This document shows, one piece after another, positions 8,656-18,161 of a stretch of 37,410 nt of DNA. This DNA is from Lysobacter antibioticus HS124 (GTDB lineage Bacteria > Pseudomonadota > Gammaproteobacteria > Xanthomonadales > Xanthomonadaceae). The position numbers and the translations under genes are program-made. The DNA is taken from the NCBI RefSeq assembly GCF_000336385.2, contig NZ_HG424603.1, positions 1 through 37,410 of the forward strand. The letters run 5' to 3'. Positions within the stretch are counted from its first letter, which is position 1, and the number at the start of each line of letters is the position of its first letter. The notes below the pieces were generated by a model. It was not told the origin of the DNA. It ran no database searches and saw nothing but the letters and a program-made list of their open reading frames with translations.

Positions 8656-9761
8656 CGGGTGCTCCGAACCGGCGCGGGCTGCGCGTAGCGCTGGCGACGC
8701 CAGGTGGTGTGTAAGTCGTTGAATGGGAATGGATTGGCCTGTACGCCGGGGCGTCAGGCCCGGCGTAGCGCGGCGTAGTCTAATGCAATCGGCCAGTACG
8801 GCTAGGTATTGCAAGGCTTGCGCGGTCGTGGCTGGCAGGGGCGCGAGCCGCATTCAGGAAAGTCCGCGGCAGGGTCGCGGGCGGTCGCTGTGTCGGTGTC
8901 GGACCGGCGGTGGCTGTGCGGGTTCGACGTCGCGTCGCGGGGTTTTCGCGCGTGCGTTCGTGCGTCGGCGCAAACCGCAGCCGTCGCGCGGCCGAGCCGG
9001 GCGCAGGCGGACTTTGCCGCGGCTGGCTGTTGGCGCACGGGCAGCGGCCTGTGCGGTCCGTCGCGCACGAGCGTTCGGACCGGAGCCGACGACGGCCGGT
9101 CTGTCGCATGGCTTGCCTCGATCCAAACGCGGGCAACCCATAGCGATCGCGTCGTGTTCCGCGCGATGCGCGGTGGGCGCGACGCGATCCCAAAACACTG
9201 CGCCCGCATCCGGTCGGCCGGCGTTGCACGACGCGAGCGGACGACGGCGATGGAGCGCTGCGGATCGAGCGGTCGCACGGACCTGCGACTGAGGCGGAGG
9301 GAGTTAAACCGCACGAGACTGTTCGAAGCGCCCGTCCGCAATAGGACGGCGTAATTCTTCTAGCTGGCGCCGATGTCCGCGTCGCCCGCGCGAGCGCGTT
9401 GGCTTCGATTGCCGGGATCGAGGCTCACGTCTCAGGACCTCGTTACGACTTCGCAAGGACCGCGACGCGTCGCCTGCGCGACGCGAGCGAGCCGCCAGGG
9501 CGGCATCAGGGAACGGTCGCGACGCGGTCCGGCGCCGACCGGCCAGCCGGGGGGCTCGGCCGGCCGGCGCTTATCTGCCGGGCAGGGACGCAGGGCGCTC
9601 GCCGCGTGAGGGCATCGGCATGACGTCGACGCCCTCGTTCGAATGCCCTGCGCTCCATGCCGCTCACGCGGAAGAGCAAGCGCGAGCCGGGCTCGGCGAT
9701 CGATGCCCAGTGCCTGGTTTCCGGCGCCTCGCGTGCCGCGTCGTGGCATCCGGCGGTCTGC
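8656..9761. other. Long apparently non-coding GC-rich stretch
   Basis: No convincing gene was found in these 1.1 kb. Open frames exist on both strands, but all overlap one another and encode Arg/Ala/Pro-rich sequence with no domain, signal peptide or ribosome site, as expected from stop-poor GC-rich DNA. No tRNA fold, REP element or clear terminator was seen. The right part of the stretch may be the promoter region of an unseen RNA, but nothing supports that directly. Confidence 0.45.
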
Positions 9762-10082
9762 TCAGCGACGGACCCAGTAGCCGTCGCGCAAGCGCCAGCC
9801 GGGGCCGTGATGATTCCAGCGCGGACCGACATAGACGTAGCCCGGCCGCGCCCGCAGGTAATGCCCGCCGACCCAGACATAAGCGCGCCCGTTCCAGCGC
9901 CAATGCCCCGGCGCCCAGGCGTAGCCGGAGCGCGGCCTGATCCGCTCGTAGCGCGGCGGCGGAGGCGCTACCCGCACCACGTCCACATCGATATACGTCC
10001 GCGCTTGCGCCGCTGGCGCGTGCACGCCCGCCATCGTCGCCACGCCGAGCACCGCCGCCGTCATCCACGCACGCATCGCCAT
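9762..10082 (-). CDS. Secreted YXWGXW-repeat protein
   Basis: The 106-aa product starts MAMRAWMTAAVLGVATMAG, a signal peptide probably cleaved after AQA. GAGGAG lies 8 nt upstream of this ATG, and the frame upstream of it has no coding character. The mature part begins TYIDVDVVRVAPPPPRYE and then carries degenerate YxWxxGxW-type repeats: YAWAPGHW, YVWVGGHY, YVYVGPRW and a final GYWVRR. Small exported proteins of this type are common in proteobacteria and have no established function. The Trp/Tyr/His/Arg-rich composition suggests a periplasmic or surface role. Confidence 0.85.
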   Translation of the reverse strand: MAMRAWMTAAVLGVATMAGVHAPAAQARTYIDVDVVRVAPPPPRYERIRPRSGYAWAPGHWRWNGRAYVWVGGHYLRARPGYVYVGPRWNHHGPGWRLRDGYWVRR

Positions 10083-10230
10083 CGTCGTTCTCCTCGTACC
10101 CGGCGGCCACCCGCCGGTCATCGGACACAACGCCGGCCGCGTGCGGTCTGTTGACCCGGTCTCGCGCGCCGTTCAGACCGCCGTCGGTTAACTGAAGCCA
10201 CGCTGCGCCAGGGAGGCCAGCAGAACAGTG

Positions 10231-10354
10231 GTAGAAGCGGCGCGAGCTGCGACTGTGTCGCGATTGGCGTCGCCGCCCCTGCCATCGACGTTCGATCCAT
10301 CCGGGGCTGCGCCGCCGCTCACGGTTTCGCGGTCGCGGCTCGCGCCGCTCCTGC
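10231..10354. repeat. Degenerate inverted REP pair
   Basis: The copy at 10231-10253 (GTAGAAGCGGCGCGAGCTGC, then GAC) and the opposite-facing copy at 10332-10354 are diverged versions of the 23-bp REP, 78 nt apart. They occupy the 424-nt gap (10083-10506) between the YXWGXW gene and icmF, which otherwise holds only the icmF promoter region. Confidence 0.65.
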
Positions 10355-10474
10355 CCCGGACTGCACGGTTGCGGCCGCGACCTGCGTCGCAGCCGCGGTT
10401 TCTTCGCTGCAAACCCGCCTAGCACCATCCCCCACCGCACGGCAAGCCCGCGAACGCGGGCGCCCGCGCGGAGC

Positions 10475-10480
10475 TACAAT
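10475..10480 (+). promoter_or_regulatory. -10 element of icmF
   Basis: TACAAT followed by GCGCGC lies 26 nt before the icmF ATG. The same TACAAT/GATAAT plus GCxCGC arrangement occurs at 16556 and 17507. No clear -35 is visible. Transcription from here would give a leader of about 20 nt. Confidence 0.4.
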
Positions 10481-10506
10481 GCGCGCAGCCCGCAACGCGT
10501 ATCGAG

Positions 10507-13500
10507 ATGCCCATGAGCACCACCGCTGCCAACGTTCCCGCCGCTCAGCCCGACGCCACCCCGCTGCGTTTCGTCACCGCCGCCAGCCTGTTCGACGGCC
10601 ACGACGCGGCGATCAACATCATGCGTCGCCTGATCCAGGGGCAGGGCGCCGAAGTCGTCCATCTCGGCCATAACCGCTCGGTCGAGGACGTGGTCCGCGC
10701 CGCGCTGCAGGAAGACGCCGACGGCATCGCTCTGTCCAGTTACCAGGGCGGCCACGTCGAGTACTTCAAGTACATGATCGACATGCTCAAGGAGCGCGGC
10801 GCCGGCCACATCCGCGTGTTCGGCGGCGGCGGCGGCACCATCACGCCGGAAGAGATCCGCGAACTGCAGGCCTACGGCGTCGAGCGCATCTACCACCCCA
10901 ACGACGGCATGCACATGGGCCTGGTGGCGATGATCGAGGACGTGGTGCGCCGCGCCAGCGACGCGCGCTTGCCGACCGAAGACACGCCGCCGGTCGCGCA
11001 CATCGACGACGAGATCAGCATCGGCCGCACCCTCAGCGCGATCGAAGAGAACGCCCTCGACGAGGCGCAACTGGCGCACCTGCGCAAGCAATGGCAGCTG
11101 GCCGGCGGCAAGACTCCGGTGGTCGGCATCACCGGCACCGGCGGCGCCGGCAAGTCCTCGGTCACCGACGAACTGCTCAACCGCTTCCTGGCCCATTTCC
11201 CCGAGATGCGCATCGCGGTGATCTCGGTCGACCCGACCCGTCGCCGCACCGGCGGCGCGCTGCTCGGCGACCGCATCCGGATGAATTCGCTGCGCAGCCA
11301 TCGCGTCTACATGCGCTCGATGGCCACCCGCCGGCAGAACTCGGCCACCAACACCGTGCTCAAGGACTGCATCGGCTTCCTGCGCAGCCTGGGCTACGAC
11401 CTGGTCATCGTCGAAACCGCCGGCATCGGCCAGAGCGATTCGGAGATCGTCGACCTGGTCGACTTCCCGATGTACGTCATGACCAGCGACTTCGGCGCGC
11501 CGAGCCAGCTGGAAAAGATCGACATGCTCGACTACGCCGAGCTGGTCGTGCTCAACAAGTTCGACAAGCGCGGCGCCGAGGACGCGCTGCGCGACGTGCG
11601 CAAGCAGTGGAAGCGCAACCGCGTCGCCTTCAGCACCCGCGACGAGGACGTCCCGGTCTATCCGACCATCGCCAGCCAGTTCAACGACCCGGGCATCAGC
11701 TGGATGTTCGTCAACCTGTGCCGGTTGCTGCGCGAGAAGCTGGGATTGGGGAGTGGGGATTCGGGATTGGGCAACAGCCGCTGCGATTATCAGCCGCAGG
11801 TCGATACCTCGCTGAAGGAGCCGCGCGCGACCGTGCTGATCCCGGGCAGCCGGGTGCGCTACCTGGCCGAGATCGCCGAGCAGGGCCGCTCGATCAACAA
11901 GCAGATCGGGACCCAGGCCGAAATCGCCGACCGGGCGCAGTCGTATTGGCAGTCGCTGCGCGATCTGGAAGACGGCGCCTTGCCCAAGGCGCTGGATCTG
12001 TATGCCGGCGAAGCGCTGCTGGCCGACGGCCAGGCCGCCGACCGCACCCTGCTGACCCTGCGCCAACGCTACAACGACGCCGTCCAATCGCTCACCTCCG
12101 AAGCGCTGAAGCTGCTGCGCGACTGGCCGGCGCGGCTGAAGTCGATCACCGACGAGGTCAACGAGTACAAGGTCCGCGACAAGGTCATCCGGGTCGAGAA
12201 CTACCGCGAATCGCTGAGTCACCAGCAGATCCCGAAGATCGCCGCGCCGACCTACAAGAGCTGGGGCGAGCTGCTGACCTTCCTGCAGAAGGAAAACCTG
12301 CCCGGCTATTACCCCTACACCGGCGGCGTCTACCCCTACCGCCGCACCGGCGAAGACCCGATCCGCATGTTCGCCGGCGAGGGCACTCCGGAGCGCACCA
12401 ACCGTCGCTTCCATTATCTCAGCGTCGGCCAGCCGGCCGCGCGCCTGTCGACCGCGTTCGACAGCGTCACCCTGTACGGCGAAGACCCGGCGGTGCGCCC
12501 GGACATCTTCGGCAAGATCGGCAATTCCGGGGTCAACATCGCCTCGCTGGACGACATGAAGAAGCTGTACTCCGGCTTCGACCTGTGCGCGCCCAGCACT
12601 TCGGTGTCGATGACCATCAACGGCCCGGCGCCGATCATCCTGGCGATGTTCATGAACACCGCCGTCGACCAGCAGGTCGAGAAGTACCTGCGCGAGGACC
12701 AGTCGCGCTGGGACGAGGCGCGGGCCAAGATCGACGCCCTGTTCGAGGGCCGCCAGCGCCCGCAGTACAGCGGCCAGCTGCCCGAAACCAACGACGGCCT
12801 CGGCCTGGGCCTGCTCGGCGTCACCGGCGACCAGATCGTCGACGCCGAGACCTACCAGCGCATCCGCGACAAGACCCTGGCCACCGTGCGCGGCACCGTC
12901 CAGGCCGACATCCTGAAAGAGGACCAGGCCCAGAACACCTGCATCTTCAGCACCGAGTTCGCCCTGCGCATGATGGGCGACATCCAGCAGTTCTTCGTCG
13001 ACAAGAACGTGCGCAACTTCTACTCGGTATCGATCTCCGGCTACCACATCGCCGAAGCCGGCGCGAACCCGATCAGCCAGCTGGCCTTCACCCTGTCGAA
13101 CGGCTTCACCATCGTCGAGTACTACCTCGCCCGCGGGATGAAGATCGACGACTTCGCGCCCAACCTGTCGTTCTTCTTCAGCAACGGCATGGACCCGGAG
13201 TACACCGTGATCGGCCGCGTCGCCCGCCGGATCTGGGCCCGCGCGATGCGCGAGCGCTACGGCGCCGACCCACGCAGCCAGATGATGAAGTACCACATCC
13301 AGACCTCGGGCCGCTCGCTGCACGCCCAGGAAATCCAGTTCAACGACATCCGCACCACCTTGCAGGCCCTGTACGCGCTGTTCGACAACTGCAACAGCCT
13401 GCACACCAACGCCTACGACGAAGCCATCACCACCCCGACCGAGGAAAGCGTCCGTCGTGCGGTCGCGATCCAGATGATCATCAACAAGGAGCTGGGGCTG

Positions 13501-13992
13501 AACTTCAACGAGAACCCCTGGCAGGGCAGCTTCATCGTCGACAAGCTCACCGACATCGTCGAAGAGGCGGTGTACAAGGAGTTCGAGGCGATCAGCGAGC
13601 GTGGCGGCGTGCTCGGCGCGATGGACACGATGTACCAGCGCGGCAAGATCCAGGAAGAAAGCCTGTATTACGAGCACAAGAAGCACGACGGCAGCCTGCC
13701 GCTGGTCGGCGTCAACACCTTCCTGCCCAAGGATCACGGCGGCGACATCGTCACCGAGATCGAGCTGATCCGTTCGACCGAAAGCGAGAAGGGCCAGCAG
13801 ATCGACAACGTCCAGGCCTACCAGGCCGGCCGCAACGGCTACGCCGGCGAAGGCCTGCGCGGCCTGCAAGCCGCCGCGCGCGAACGCCGCAACGTGTTCG
13901 CCAGCCTGATGGAAGCGGTCAAGACCCACAGCCTGGGCCAGATCAGCCACGCCCTTTACGACGTCGGCGGCGAGTACCGCCGCAACATGTAA
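10507..13992 (+). CDS. icmF: Fused isobutyryl-CoA mutase IcmF
   Basis: This 1161-aa B12 enzyme interconverts isobutyryl-CoA and n-butyryl-CoA; some members act on isovaleryl-/pivalyl-CoA. The N-terminal cobalamin-binding domain covers about 20-150 ([11 protein letters not shown], with D30 and H32 of the D-x-H motif, and FGGGGGTI). A MeaB/MeaI-type GTPase chaperone domain follows at about 200-410, with Walker A GTGGAGKS at 210-217, [17 protein letters not shown] and NKFD. The mutase domain runs from about 580 to 1161 ([19 protein letters not shown], then [20 protein letters not shown]). The order B12-GTPase-mutase defines IcmF rather than methylmalonyl-CoA mutase. The GTPase-to-mutase linker contains a translated heptanucleotide repeat (11742-11769). 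No strong ribosome site is seen, and ATG 10513 is an alternative start. Confidence 0.94.
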   Translation: MPMSTTAANVPAAQPDATPLRFVTAASLFDGHDAAINIMRRLIQGQGAEVVHLGHNRSVEDVVRAALQEDADGIALSSYQGGHVEYFKYMIDMLKERGAGHIRVFGGGGGTITPEEIRELQAYGVERIYHPNDGMHMGLVAMIEDVVRRASDARLPTEDTPPVAHIDDEISIGRTLSAIEENALDEAQLAHLRKQWQLAGGKTPVVGITGTGGAGKSSVTDELLNRFLAHFPEMRIAVISVDPTRRRTGGALLGDRIRMNSLRSHRVYMRSMATRRQNSATNTVLKDCIGFLRSLGYDLVIVETAGIGQSDSEIVDLVDFPMYVMTSDFGAPSQLEKIDMLDYAELVVLNKFDKRGAEDALRDVRKQWKRNRVAFSTRDEDVPVYPTIASQFNDPGISWMFVNLCRLLREKLGLGSGDSGLGNSRCDYQPQVDTSLKEPRATVLIPGSRVRYLAEIAEQGRSINKQIGTQAEIADRAQSYWQSLRDLEDGALPKALDLYAGEALLADGQAADRTLLTLRQRYNDAVQSLTSEALKLLRDWPARLKSITDEVNEYKVRDKVIRVENYRESLSHQQIPKIAAPTYKSWGELLTFLQKENLPGYYPYTGGVYPYRRTGEDPIRMFAGEGTPERTNRRFHYLSVGQPAARLSTAFDSVTLYGEDPAVRPDIFGKIGNSGVNIASLDDMKKLYSGFDLCAPSTSVSMTINGPAPIILAMFMNTAVDQQVEKYLREDQSRWDEARAKIDALFEGRQRPQYSGQLPETNDGLGLGLLGVTGDQIVDAETYQRIRDKTLATVRGTVQADILKEDQAQNTCIFSTEFALRMMGDIQQFFVDKNVRNFYSVSISGYHIAEAGANPISQLAFTLSNGFTIVEYYLARGMKIDDFAPNLSFFFSNGMDPEYTVIGRVARRIWARAMRERYGADPRSQMMKYHIQTSGRSLHAQEIQFNDIRTTLQALYALFDNCNSLHTNAYDEAITTPTEESVRRAVAIQMIINKELGLNFNENPWQGSFIVDKLTDIVEEAVYKEFEAISERGGVLGAMDTMYQRGKIQEESLYYEHKKHDGSLPLVGVNTFLPKDHGGDIVTEIELIRSTESEKGQQIDNVQAYQAGRNGYAGEGLRGLQAAARERRNVFASLMEAVKTHSLGQISHALYDVGGEYRRNM
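11742..11769 (+). repeat. Heptanucleotide GGGATTN array inside icmF
   Basis: Four consecutive 7-mers (GGGATTG, GGGAGTG, GGGATTC, GGGATTG) lie in frame within icmF and encode the Gly/Leu/Ser sequence [13 protein letters not shown] (around residues 412-424). The array sits between the GTPase and mutase domains, where extra residues are likely tolerated. Confidence 0.75.
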
Positions 13993-14020
13993 GCCGGCGC
14001 TCCCGCACCGGCTGCGACGA

Positions 14021-14050
14021 AAGGCCCGCGCAAGCGGGCCTCTTCGTTTC
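14021..14050 (+). terminator. Terminator of icmF
   Basis: The stem AGGCCCGC / GCGGGCCT (14022-14029 with 14034-14041) has loop GCAA and is followed by CTTCGTTTC. It lies 30 nt past the icmF stop. The T tract is interrupted. Confidence 0.6.
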
Positions 14051-14065
14051 CGCGCCGCAGCCCTT

Positions 14066-14289
14066 GTAGGAGCGGCGTGAGCCGCGACAGCCGAAGCGGT
14101 GAAACACCGCGTACTCACCCGAATCGACCGATCGCCAAGCTTCGCGGCGGCACCGCCGCGGTCCGAGCCTCGGCGGGAGACGCTTGCGACCCTCGCTTCG
14201 GTGGTCGCGGCTCACGCCGCTCCTACAGGGGGGCGGCGCACAGACAGCGGCCACGAAACCGCCAGGGCAGGAGCGGCGCAAGCCGCGAC
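14066..14289. repeat. Cluster of three REP elements
   Basis: REP copies lie at 14066-14088 (forward), 14204-14226 (reverse) and 14267-14289 (forward, starting GCAGGAGCGGCGCAAGCC). They fill most of the 525-nt gap between icmF and the next gene. No gene is supported in this gap, and the ribosome site of the next gene lies just before 14518. Confidence 0.8.
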
Positions 14290-14517
14290 GCCGATCACGC
14301 CGCCGCCGCGCGCAGCGCGCACGCGAACCGCGCTCGCCCGCACGAAGTCGACGACCGCTCGCCGCACCTCGCCAGGACTGTGCCGCAAGCCCGTTCGTTC
14401 ATCGCGAATCATGCCGGCCCTCTCAATCGCCCTATCGGGGTTCTGGGAAGATCGCCGCGCCTCACGGCACCGGCGACGCGGGGGCGTCGCCGGCATCCCT
14501 CTTTCAGGAGCGGTCTT

Positions 14518-16290
14518 ATGGCTATTCCGCTGCGACGGCTGCGCGCCGTCGCTCAGTGCGTTTGCGTATTGGCTGGACTGGCGCTGGCGACGACGAACGT
14601 CGCGTCAGCGCAAACGAAAACGCCGCCCGCCGGAAAAACCGCGGGCGACTTCCGCATCGGCGTCGAGCCGCGCATCGTCTCCAGCAGCCGTGAAAGCTCG
14701 GTCGCGACCTTTGTCGTGCTCGACAGCATCGACCGGTTCGAGAAAGCCGCCGCGCTTACCGTGTCGAACCTGCCCGCCGGCGTCAGCGCGAAGTTCGCGC
14801 CGGCTGCGCTGGCCGCGACCGCCAACGGCAGCTCGCGTTCCAAGCTCACGTTGAACGTCGCCGCGGACGCGGCGGCCGGCACGTACCCGATCACCGTCAT
14901 CGGCCGCTCCGGCGACCTGGTGCGCAGCACCACGGTCGATCTCGTCGTGACCGCCGACGCCGGCTACAAATTGGTGCTGTCGGGCACCCAGCACGTCACG
15001 CCCATCGGCGGCAGCAGCCAACTGCCGGTCACCGTCGTCGGCACCGCGTTCAACGCGCCGGTCACTTTGGGCGTGAGCGGCCTGCCGGCCGGCGTCCGCG
15101 CCGCGTTCGGCCTCAACCCGGTTTATCCCGGCGCCAAAGCCGCAGTCAATTCGACCCTGACCCTGCAAGCCTCCGCGCAAGCGGTGCAGGGCGTGTATCC
15201 GCTGACGATCACCGGCACGTCGGGCGGCACCGTGCGCAGCGCCCGGATCGACCTGTACGTCAATCCGGCGCCGGATTTCACGCTGTGGACGGTCGGCCGC
15301 AGCCGCGCCTTGGTGGCGGTGACCCAGCAGGCCGGCATCAGCGGCTGGCTGGAGATCAACGCGCGCCCGCTGCATGCCTGGAACCAGCCGATCGCGTTCT
15401 CGATGGAAGGCTTGCCGGCGGGCGTGAATGCACGCTTCAGTCCCACGGTGGTCGACCCCTACGGCCCGACCAGCATCGCCTTTACCGCCAGCGCCGATGC
15501 CGCGCCGGGCATCTACCAGGCGAACGTCGTGGCCACGGCCGCGTCGGCGACCCATCGCCTGCCGGTGCAGGTGACGGTGCTGCCGTACATCGACCCCAAC
15601 CGCCTGCCCAACGAACTCACCCGCGTCGGCATGTCCCTGCGCGCCGGCGAATCCCTGTTGTTCAACATCATGAAACCGGAAGGCTACGCACCCGGCTTCT
15701 ATCTCAACACCCAAGTCGGATTCGGCACCGGCCGCGGCACGCTGTACGTGCGCGAAGGCGCGCCGCCGACCGACAGCGAATTCCACTGCCGCACTTCGGG
15801 CTTGTGGAGCACGTTCTGCCGCGTCGAACGCAACCCGCAGGCCGAGTTCCCGCTCACGTACTTCCTGCGCCTGAAAGCCGATACGGACATCGAAGGCGCC
15901 AGCGTGATGGCGGCCTACGGCGCCGATTACGACGCCCGCCCGCGGGCGCTGTTCGCCAACCCGACCGACTACCTGATCAACGACAACACCGTGATCGAAA
16001 GCCCGCTGACGGTCGGCGGGGCCAACGGCAACGGCGGCATCGCACGGGTGAGCTACCGCGTCAGCCACCCACACCGCAGCGATCTCAAGATCGAGCTGAT
16101 CGCCCCCGACGGCCGCGCCTACCTGCTGCGCGACCACCACAACGGCCCGATCAATCCGAGCCCGGAACTGCGCCTGGACCTGACCGACCAAGTCGCCAAC
16201 GGCGTGTGGAAGCTGCGCGTCACCGACGACGTACTCGGCGGTTCCGGCACCTTGCTGCACTGGACGCTGGATTTCTTCCGCACGCCGTAG
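14518..16290 (+). CDS. Secreted protein with three Ig-like repeats and a P domain
   Basis: The 590-aa product starts at an ATG preceded by CAGGAGCGGTCTT, with a signal peptide probably cleaved after AQA/SAQ near residue 31. Three related beta-sandwich repeats of about 100 residues follow (45-145, 150-248, 253-355), each with the pattern LPAGVxAxF...A...G(T/V/I)Y. About 360-470 resembles a bacterial pre-peptidase C-terminal domain (AGESLLFNI...YFLRLKAD). Residues 485-590 are a proprotein convertase P/Homo-B domain (SYRVSHPHRSDLKIELIAPDG...GVWKLRVTDD...LHWTLDF). These modules usually accompany secreted proteases, yet no catalytic domain is present. It may be a binding or scaffold protein, or a partner of one of the secreted proteases. 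Upstream in-frame codons cross REP sequence and are not used. Confidence 0.85.
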   Translation: MAIPLRRLRAVAQCVCVLAGLALATTNVASAQTKTPPAGKTAGDFRIGVEPRIVSSSRESSVATFVVLDSIDRFEKAAALTVSNLPAGVSAKFAPAALAATANGSSRSKLTLNVAADAAAGTYPITVIGRSGDLVRSTTVDLVVTADAGYKLVLSGTQHVTPIGGSSQLPVTVVGTAFNAPVTLGVSGLPAGVRAAFGLNPVYPGAKAAVNSTLTLQASAQAVQGVYPLTITGTSGGTVRSARIDLYVNPAPDFTLWTVGRSRALVAVTQQAGISGWLEINARPLHAWNQPIAFSMEGLPAGVNARFSPTVVDPYGPTSIAFTASADAAPGIYQANVVATAASATHRLPVQVTVLPYIDPNRLPNELTRVGMSLRAGESLLFNIMKPEGYAPGFYLNTQVGFGTGRGTLYVREGAPPTDSEFHCRTSGLWSTFCRVERNPQAEFPLTYFLRLKADTDIEGASVMAAYGADYDARPRALFANPTDYLINDNTVIESPLTVGGANGNGGIARVSYRVSHPHRSDLKIELIAPDGRAYLLRDHHNGPINPSPELRLDLTDQVANGVWKLRVTDDVLGGSGTLLHWTLDFFRTP

Positions 16291-16320
16291 CGCTGCCCGA
16301 CGTCGCCCCGGCCTTTGCCG

Positions 16321-16440
16321 TTCCCCTCTGCCGCCTGCGGGAGAGGGGAACGAGTGAGGGTCACCCCGACGGAACGCCCTGCCAAAACGCGCCGCACCAA
16401 AGCTGTCGCCGTGTCCCTCTCCCGCTTGCGGGAGAGGGGC
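16321..16440. repeat. Two palindromic 'CCCTCTCCCGC' repeats
   Basis: A palindrome at 16415-16438 (CCCTCTCCCGC, TT, GCGGGAGAGGG) is perfect over 11 bp. A diverged copy lies at 16321-16350. Both are followed by a GAGTGAGGG/GAGGTGAGGG tail. They lie just after the P-domain gene. This is a different repeat family from the REP elements and could double as a transcription terminator-like hairpin. Confidence 0.75.
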
Positions 16441-16555
16441 CGAGGTGAGGGCCTCCCGATCGAGACGATCTCCACAACCGCACGCGCCCCCGGCCGCCAC
16501 CGCATCGGTCTCTCCCCGAAACCCGGACTGCCCGTGCGGCGCCAATACGGCCGAC

Positions 16556-16570
16556 TACAATGCGCGCATG
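16556..16570 (+). promoter_or_regulatory. -10 element giving a probable leaderless start
   Basis: TACAAT (16556-16561) is followed by six bases, GCGCGC, and then the ATG at 16568. Transcription normally begins about 7 nt after the -10, which would be the A of the ATG. No Shine-Dalgarno sequence is present. Confidence 0.5.
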
Positions 16571-17410
16571 GAACGACTCCGCGCGTTGCTGGCGCAAATC
16601 GAACACGACCCCGCACTCGCACGGCCCGACGGCGTCCCGGCGCGTTTGGACGCCCTCGACCGCATCGACGCCTGCCTGCCTCATGCCGCTGCCGACCTGC
16701 GCCAAGCCGCCCAGGCCGCCGTCGACCGGCTCGAAGCGCTCAACGCGGCCTTCTACGGCGACTTGCGCGAAGACATCCGCAGCGGCCGCGGCGCCGCGCG
16801 CCTGCTGCACTACGCGACGGCCTGGGCGCGCGAGGCGCCCACGCACGACCCGCAAGCCTACGACCTGCTCGACGAGCTGATCGCCGGCGTACTGCCATTC
16901 GCCGAACCGCAAGCGCCGCAAATCGCGCTGACGCCGGACATGGTGTTCTACCAGCCGACCCCGGCGCGCCATGCCCTGACGATGATCCGCGACAGCGGCC
17001 TCGCCGCCGGCGACGTCCTGGTCGACCTCGGCTCCGGCCTGGGCCACGTGCCCTTGCTCGCGGCCATCTGCACCGAGGCCGAAACCGTCGGCATCGAACT
17101 GGAACCGGCCTACGTGGCCTGTGCGCGCCAGGCGGCCCTGGCGCTGAACCTGGCCAACGCGCGCTTCGTCGAAGCCGACGCGCGCCATGCCGACCTCGCA
17201 TCCGGCACCGTGTTCTACCTCTACACGCCGTTCAAGGGCGCGATCCTGGCCGAAGTGCTCGAACGCCTGCGCGAACACGCTGCGCGCCGCGCGATCCGCG
17301 TCTGCGGCTTCGGCCCCTGCACAGCGACGCTGGCCGCACAGCCCTGGCTGGTCCGCCAGGACGTCGGCGACGCCTACGGCCCGGCGGTGTTCCGCAGCGT
17401 CGACGCCTGA
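16568..17410 (+). CDS. SAM-dependent methyltransferase (class I)
   Basis: The product is 280 aa. The first ~110 residues are helical with no recognised domain. The Rossmann methyltransferase domain starts near 120, with LTPDMVFYQPTPARHALTMI, motif I VDLGSGLGHVPLL (DLGSGLGH 153-160), the acidic ribose-binding residue in GIELEP, and a motif IV-like FYLYTPFKGAI. The substrate is unknown. The start is chosen for the adjacent -10 element and because the longer upstream frame is Arg/Pro-rich repeat DNA. It is followed by the DUF3228 gene 108 nt downstream, with its own promoter-like element. Confidence 0.85.
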   Translation: MERLRALLAQIEHDPALARPDGVPARLDALDRIDACLPHAAADLRQAAQAAVDRLEALNAAFYGDLREDIRSGRGAARLLHYATAWAREAPTHDPQAYDLLDELIAGVLPFAEPQAPQIALTPDMVFYQPTPARHALTMIRDSGLAAGDVLVDLGSGLGHVPLLAAICTEAETVGIELEPAYVACARQAALALNLANARFVEADARHADLASGTVFYLYTPFKGAILAEVLERLREHAARRAIRVCGFGPCTATLAAQPWLVRQDVGDAYGPAVFRSVDA

Positions 17411-17506
17411 GCCGGGCACCCACCGCGCGGGTGAGCGAGGCGTGCCGGCGCCTGCGCCCGCCGCGCGCCGGACCGCCGCACCCGTACCCGCGCGCCGCTG
17501 CTCCGC

Positions 17507-17521
17507 GATAATGCCCGCATG
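17507..17521 (+). promoter_or_regulatory. -10 element giving a second probable leaderless start
   Basis: GATAAT (17507-17512), GCCCGC, then ATG at 17519: the same spacing as for the gene before it. No Shine-Dalgarno is visible. Confidence 0.5.
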
Positions 17522-18076
17522 ACCATCGTCCTTACCGACTTCGCCCGCCCGCGCCTGTTCCCGCGCGAACCGCGCCGCAACACCATCCAGGACATCACCC
17601 CGGAGCAGTTCGAGCGCCACCTCAACGACCACCTGCCGCTGAAGGTGCTCGACGGCTACGCCCCGTTCTGCAAACTGCACGTGCACCGCAACTGGACCCG
17701 CACCCGCTGCCTGGCGGTGCCGATCACCGACGCCAACCGCCACCTGCTGCGCAGCGGCTACGAGGCCCGCACCCAGGACGAACTGCCGGTGCTGGTGCGC
17801 TGGTTCGAGGGCCTGGACCCGCCGGTGGCCGAGTACCTGATCGTCATCCTCTACAGCCGCGAACAACTGGCCAAGGAAGGCACCGCCATCGACGCCGACT
17901 GGGGCGTGGTCGGCTGCATGTACACCGCCGAACCGGTCGAAACCCCGATGGCCCCGATCACCATGATGCGCAATGCCCTGGGCGTGGAAGAGGGCGGCTC
18001 CGGCGTGCCGCTCGACCGCGAGGCTTACCGGCGCAGCGTCGAGTTCTGGAGCGCGCACGCCAACTGGCGCGGCTGA
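17519..18076 (+). CDS. DUF3228 family protein
   Basis: The 185-aa cytoplasmic protein is of the uncharacterised DUF3228 type, full length by its look. Recognisable stretches are ITPEQFERHLNDHLP, a Cys/His-containing FCKLHVHRNWTRTRC segment, VRWFEGLDPPVAEYLIVILYSREQL, DADWGVVGCMY and the C-terminal PMAPITMMRNALGVEEGGSG. No signal peptide or membrane segment is present. Its function is unknown. A decayed second copy of its C-terminal half lies at about 20290-20500. Confidence 0.85.
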   Translation: MTIVLTDFARPRLFPREPRRNTIQDITPEQFERHLNDHLPLKVLDGYAPFCKLHVHRNWTRTRCLAVPITDANRHLLRSGYEARTQDELPVLVRWFEGLDPPVAEYLIVILYSREQLAKEGTAIDADWGVVGCMYTAEPVETPMAPITMMRNALGVEEGGSGVPLDREAYRRSVEFWSAHANWRG

Positions 18077-18161
18077 GCGCCGAAACCGCGCACGGCTCGC
18101 ATTGCAACGCCGCCGGATTCGTCGTACACCGGGCAGCGCTCGCCTTCGAAGGAAGCCCCGC

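Noticed and set aside
8780-9350. Overlapping open frames on both strands in the 8.7-9.7 kb gap
   Set aside because: All are Arg-rich, overlap one another, and lack ribosome sites and domains. None is better than the others, so no gene is called.
10474-14118. 1214-codon open frame on the minus strand
   Set aside because: It is a mirror of icmF and has low-complexity Val/Ala/Asp/Gly content. The plus strand has complete B12, GTPase and mutase motifs.
14066-14289. Possible CRISPR-like repeat array
   Set aside because: The copies face both ways, spacing is irregular, and the repeat is a dispersed REP palindrome found across the window. No cas gene is present.
14077-14517. N-terminal extension of the P-domain protein by 147 codons
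   Set aside because: The extension translates REP elements and lacks coding character. The ATG at 14518 has a good ribosome site and starts a signal peptide.
17232-17518. Promoter or small gene between the methyltransferase and DUF3228 genes
   Set aside because: Only the -10 element next to the DUF3228 start is convincing. The open frames there are Arg/Pro-rich shadows.
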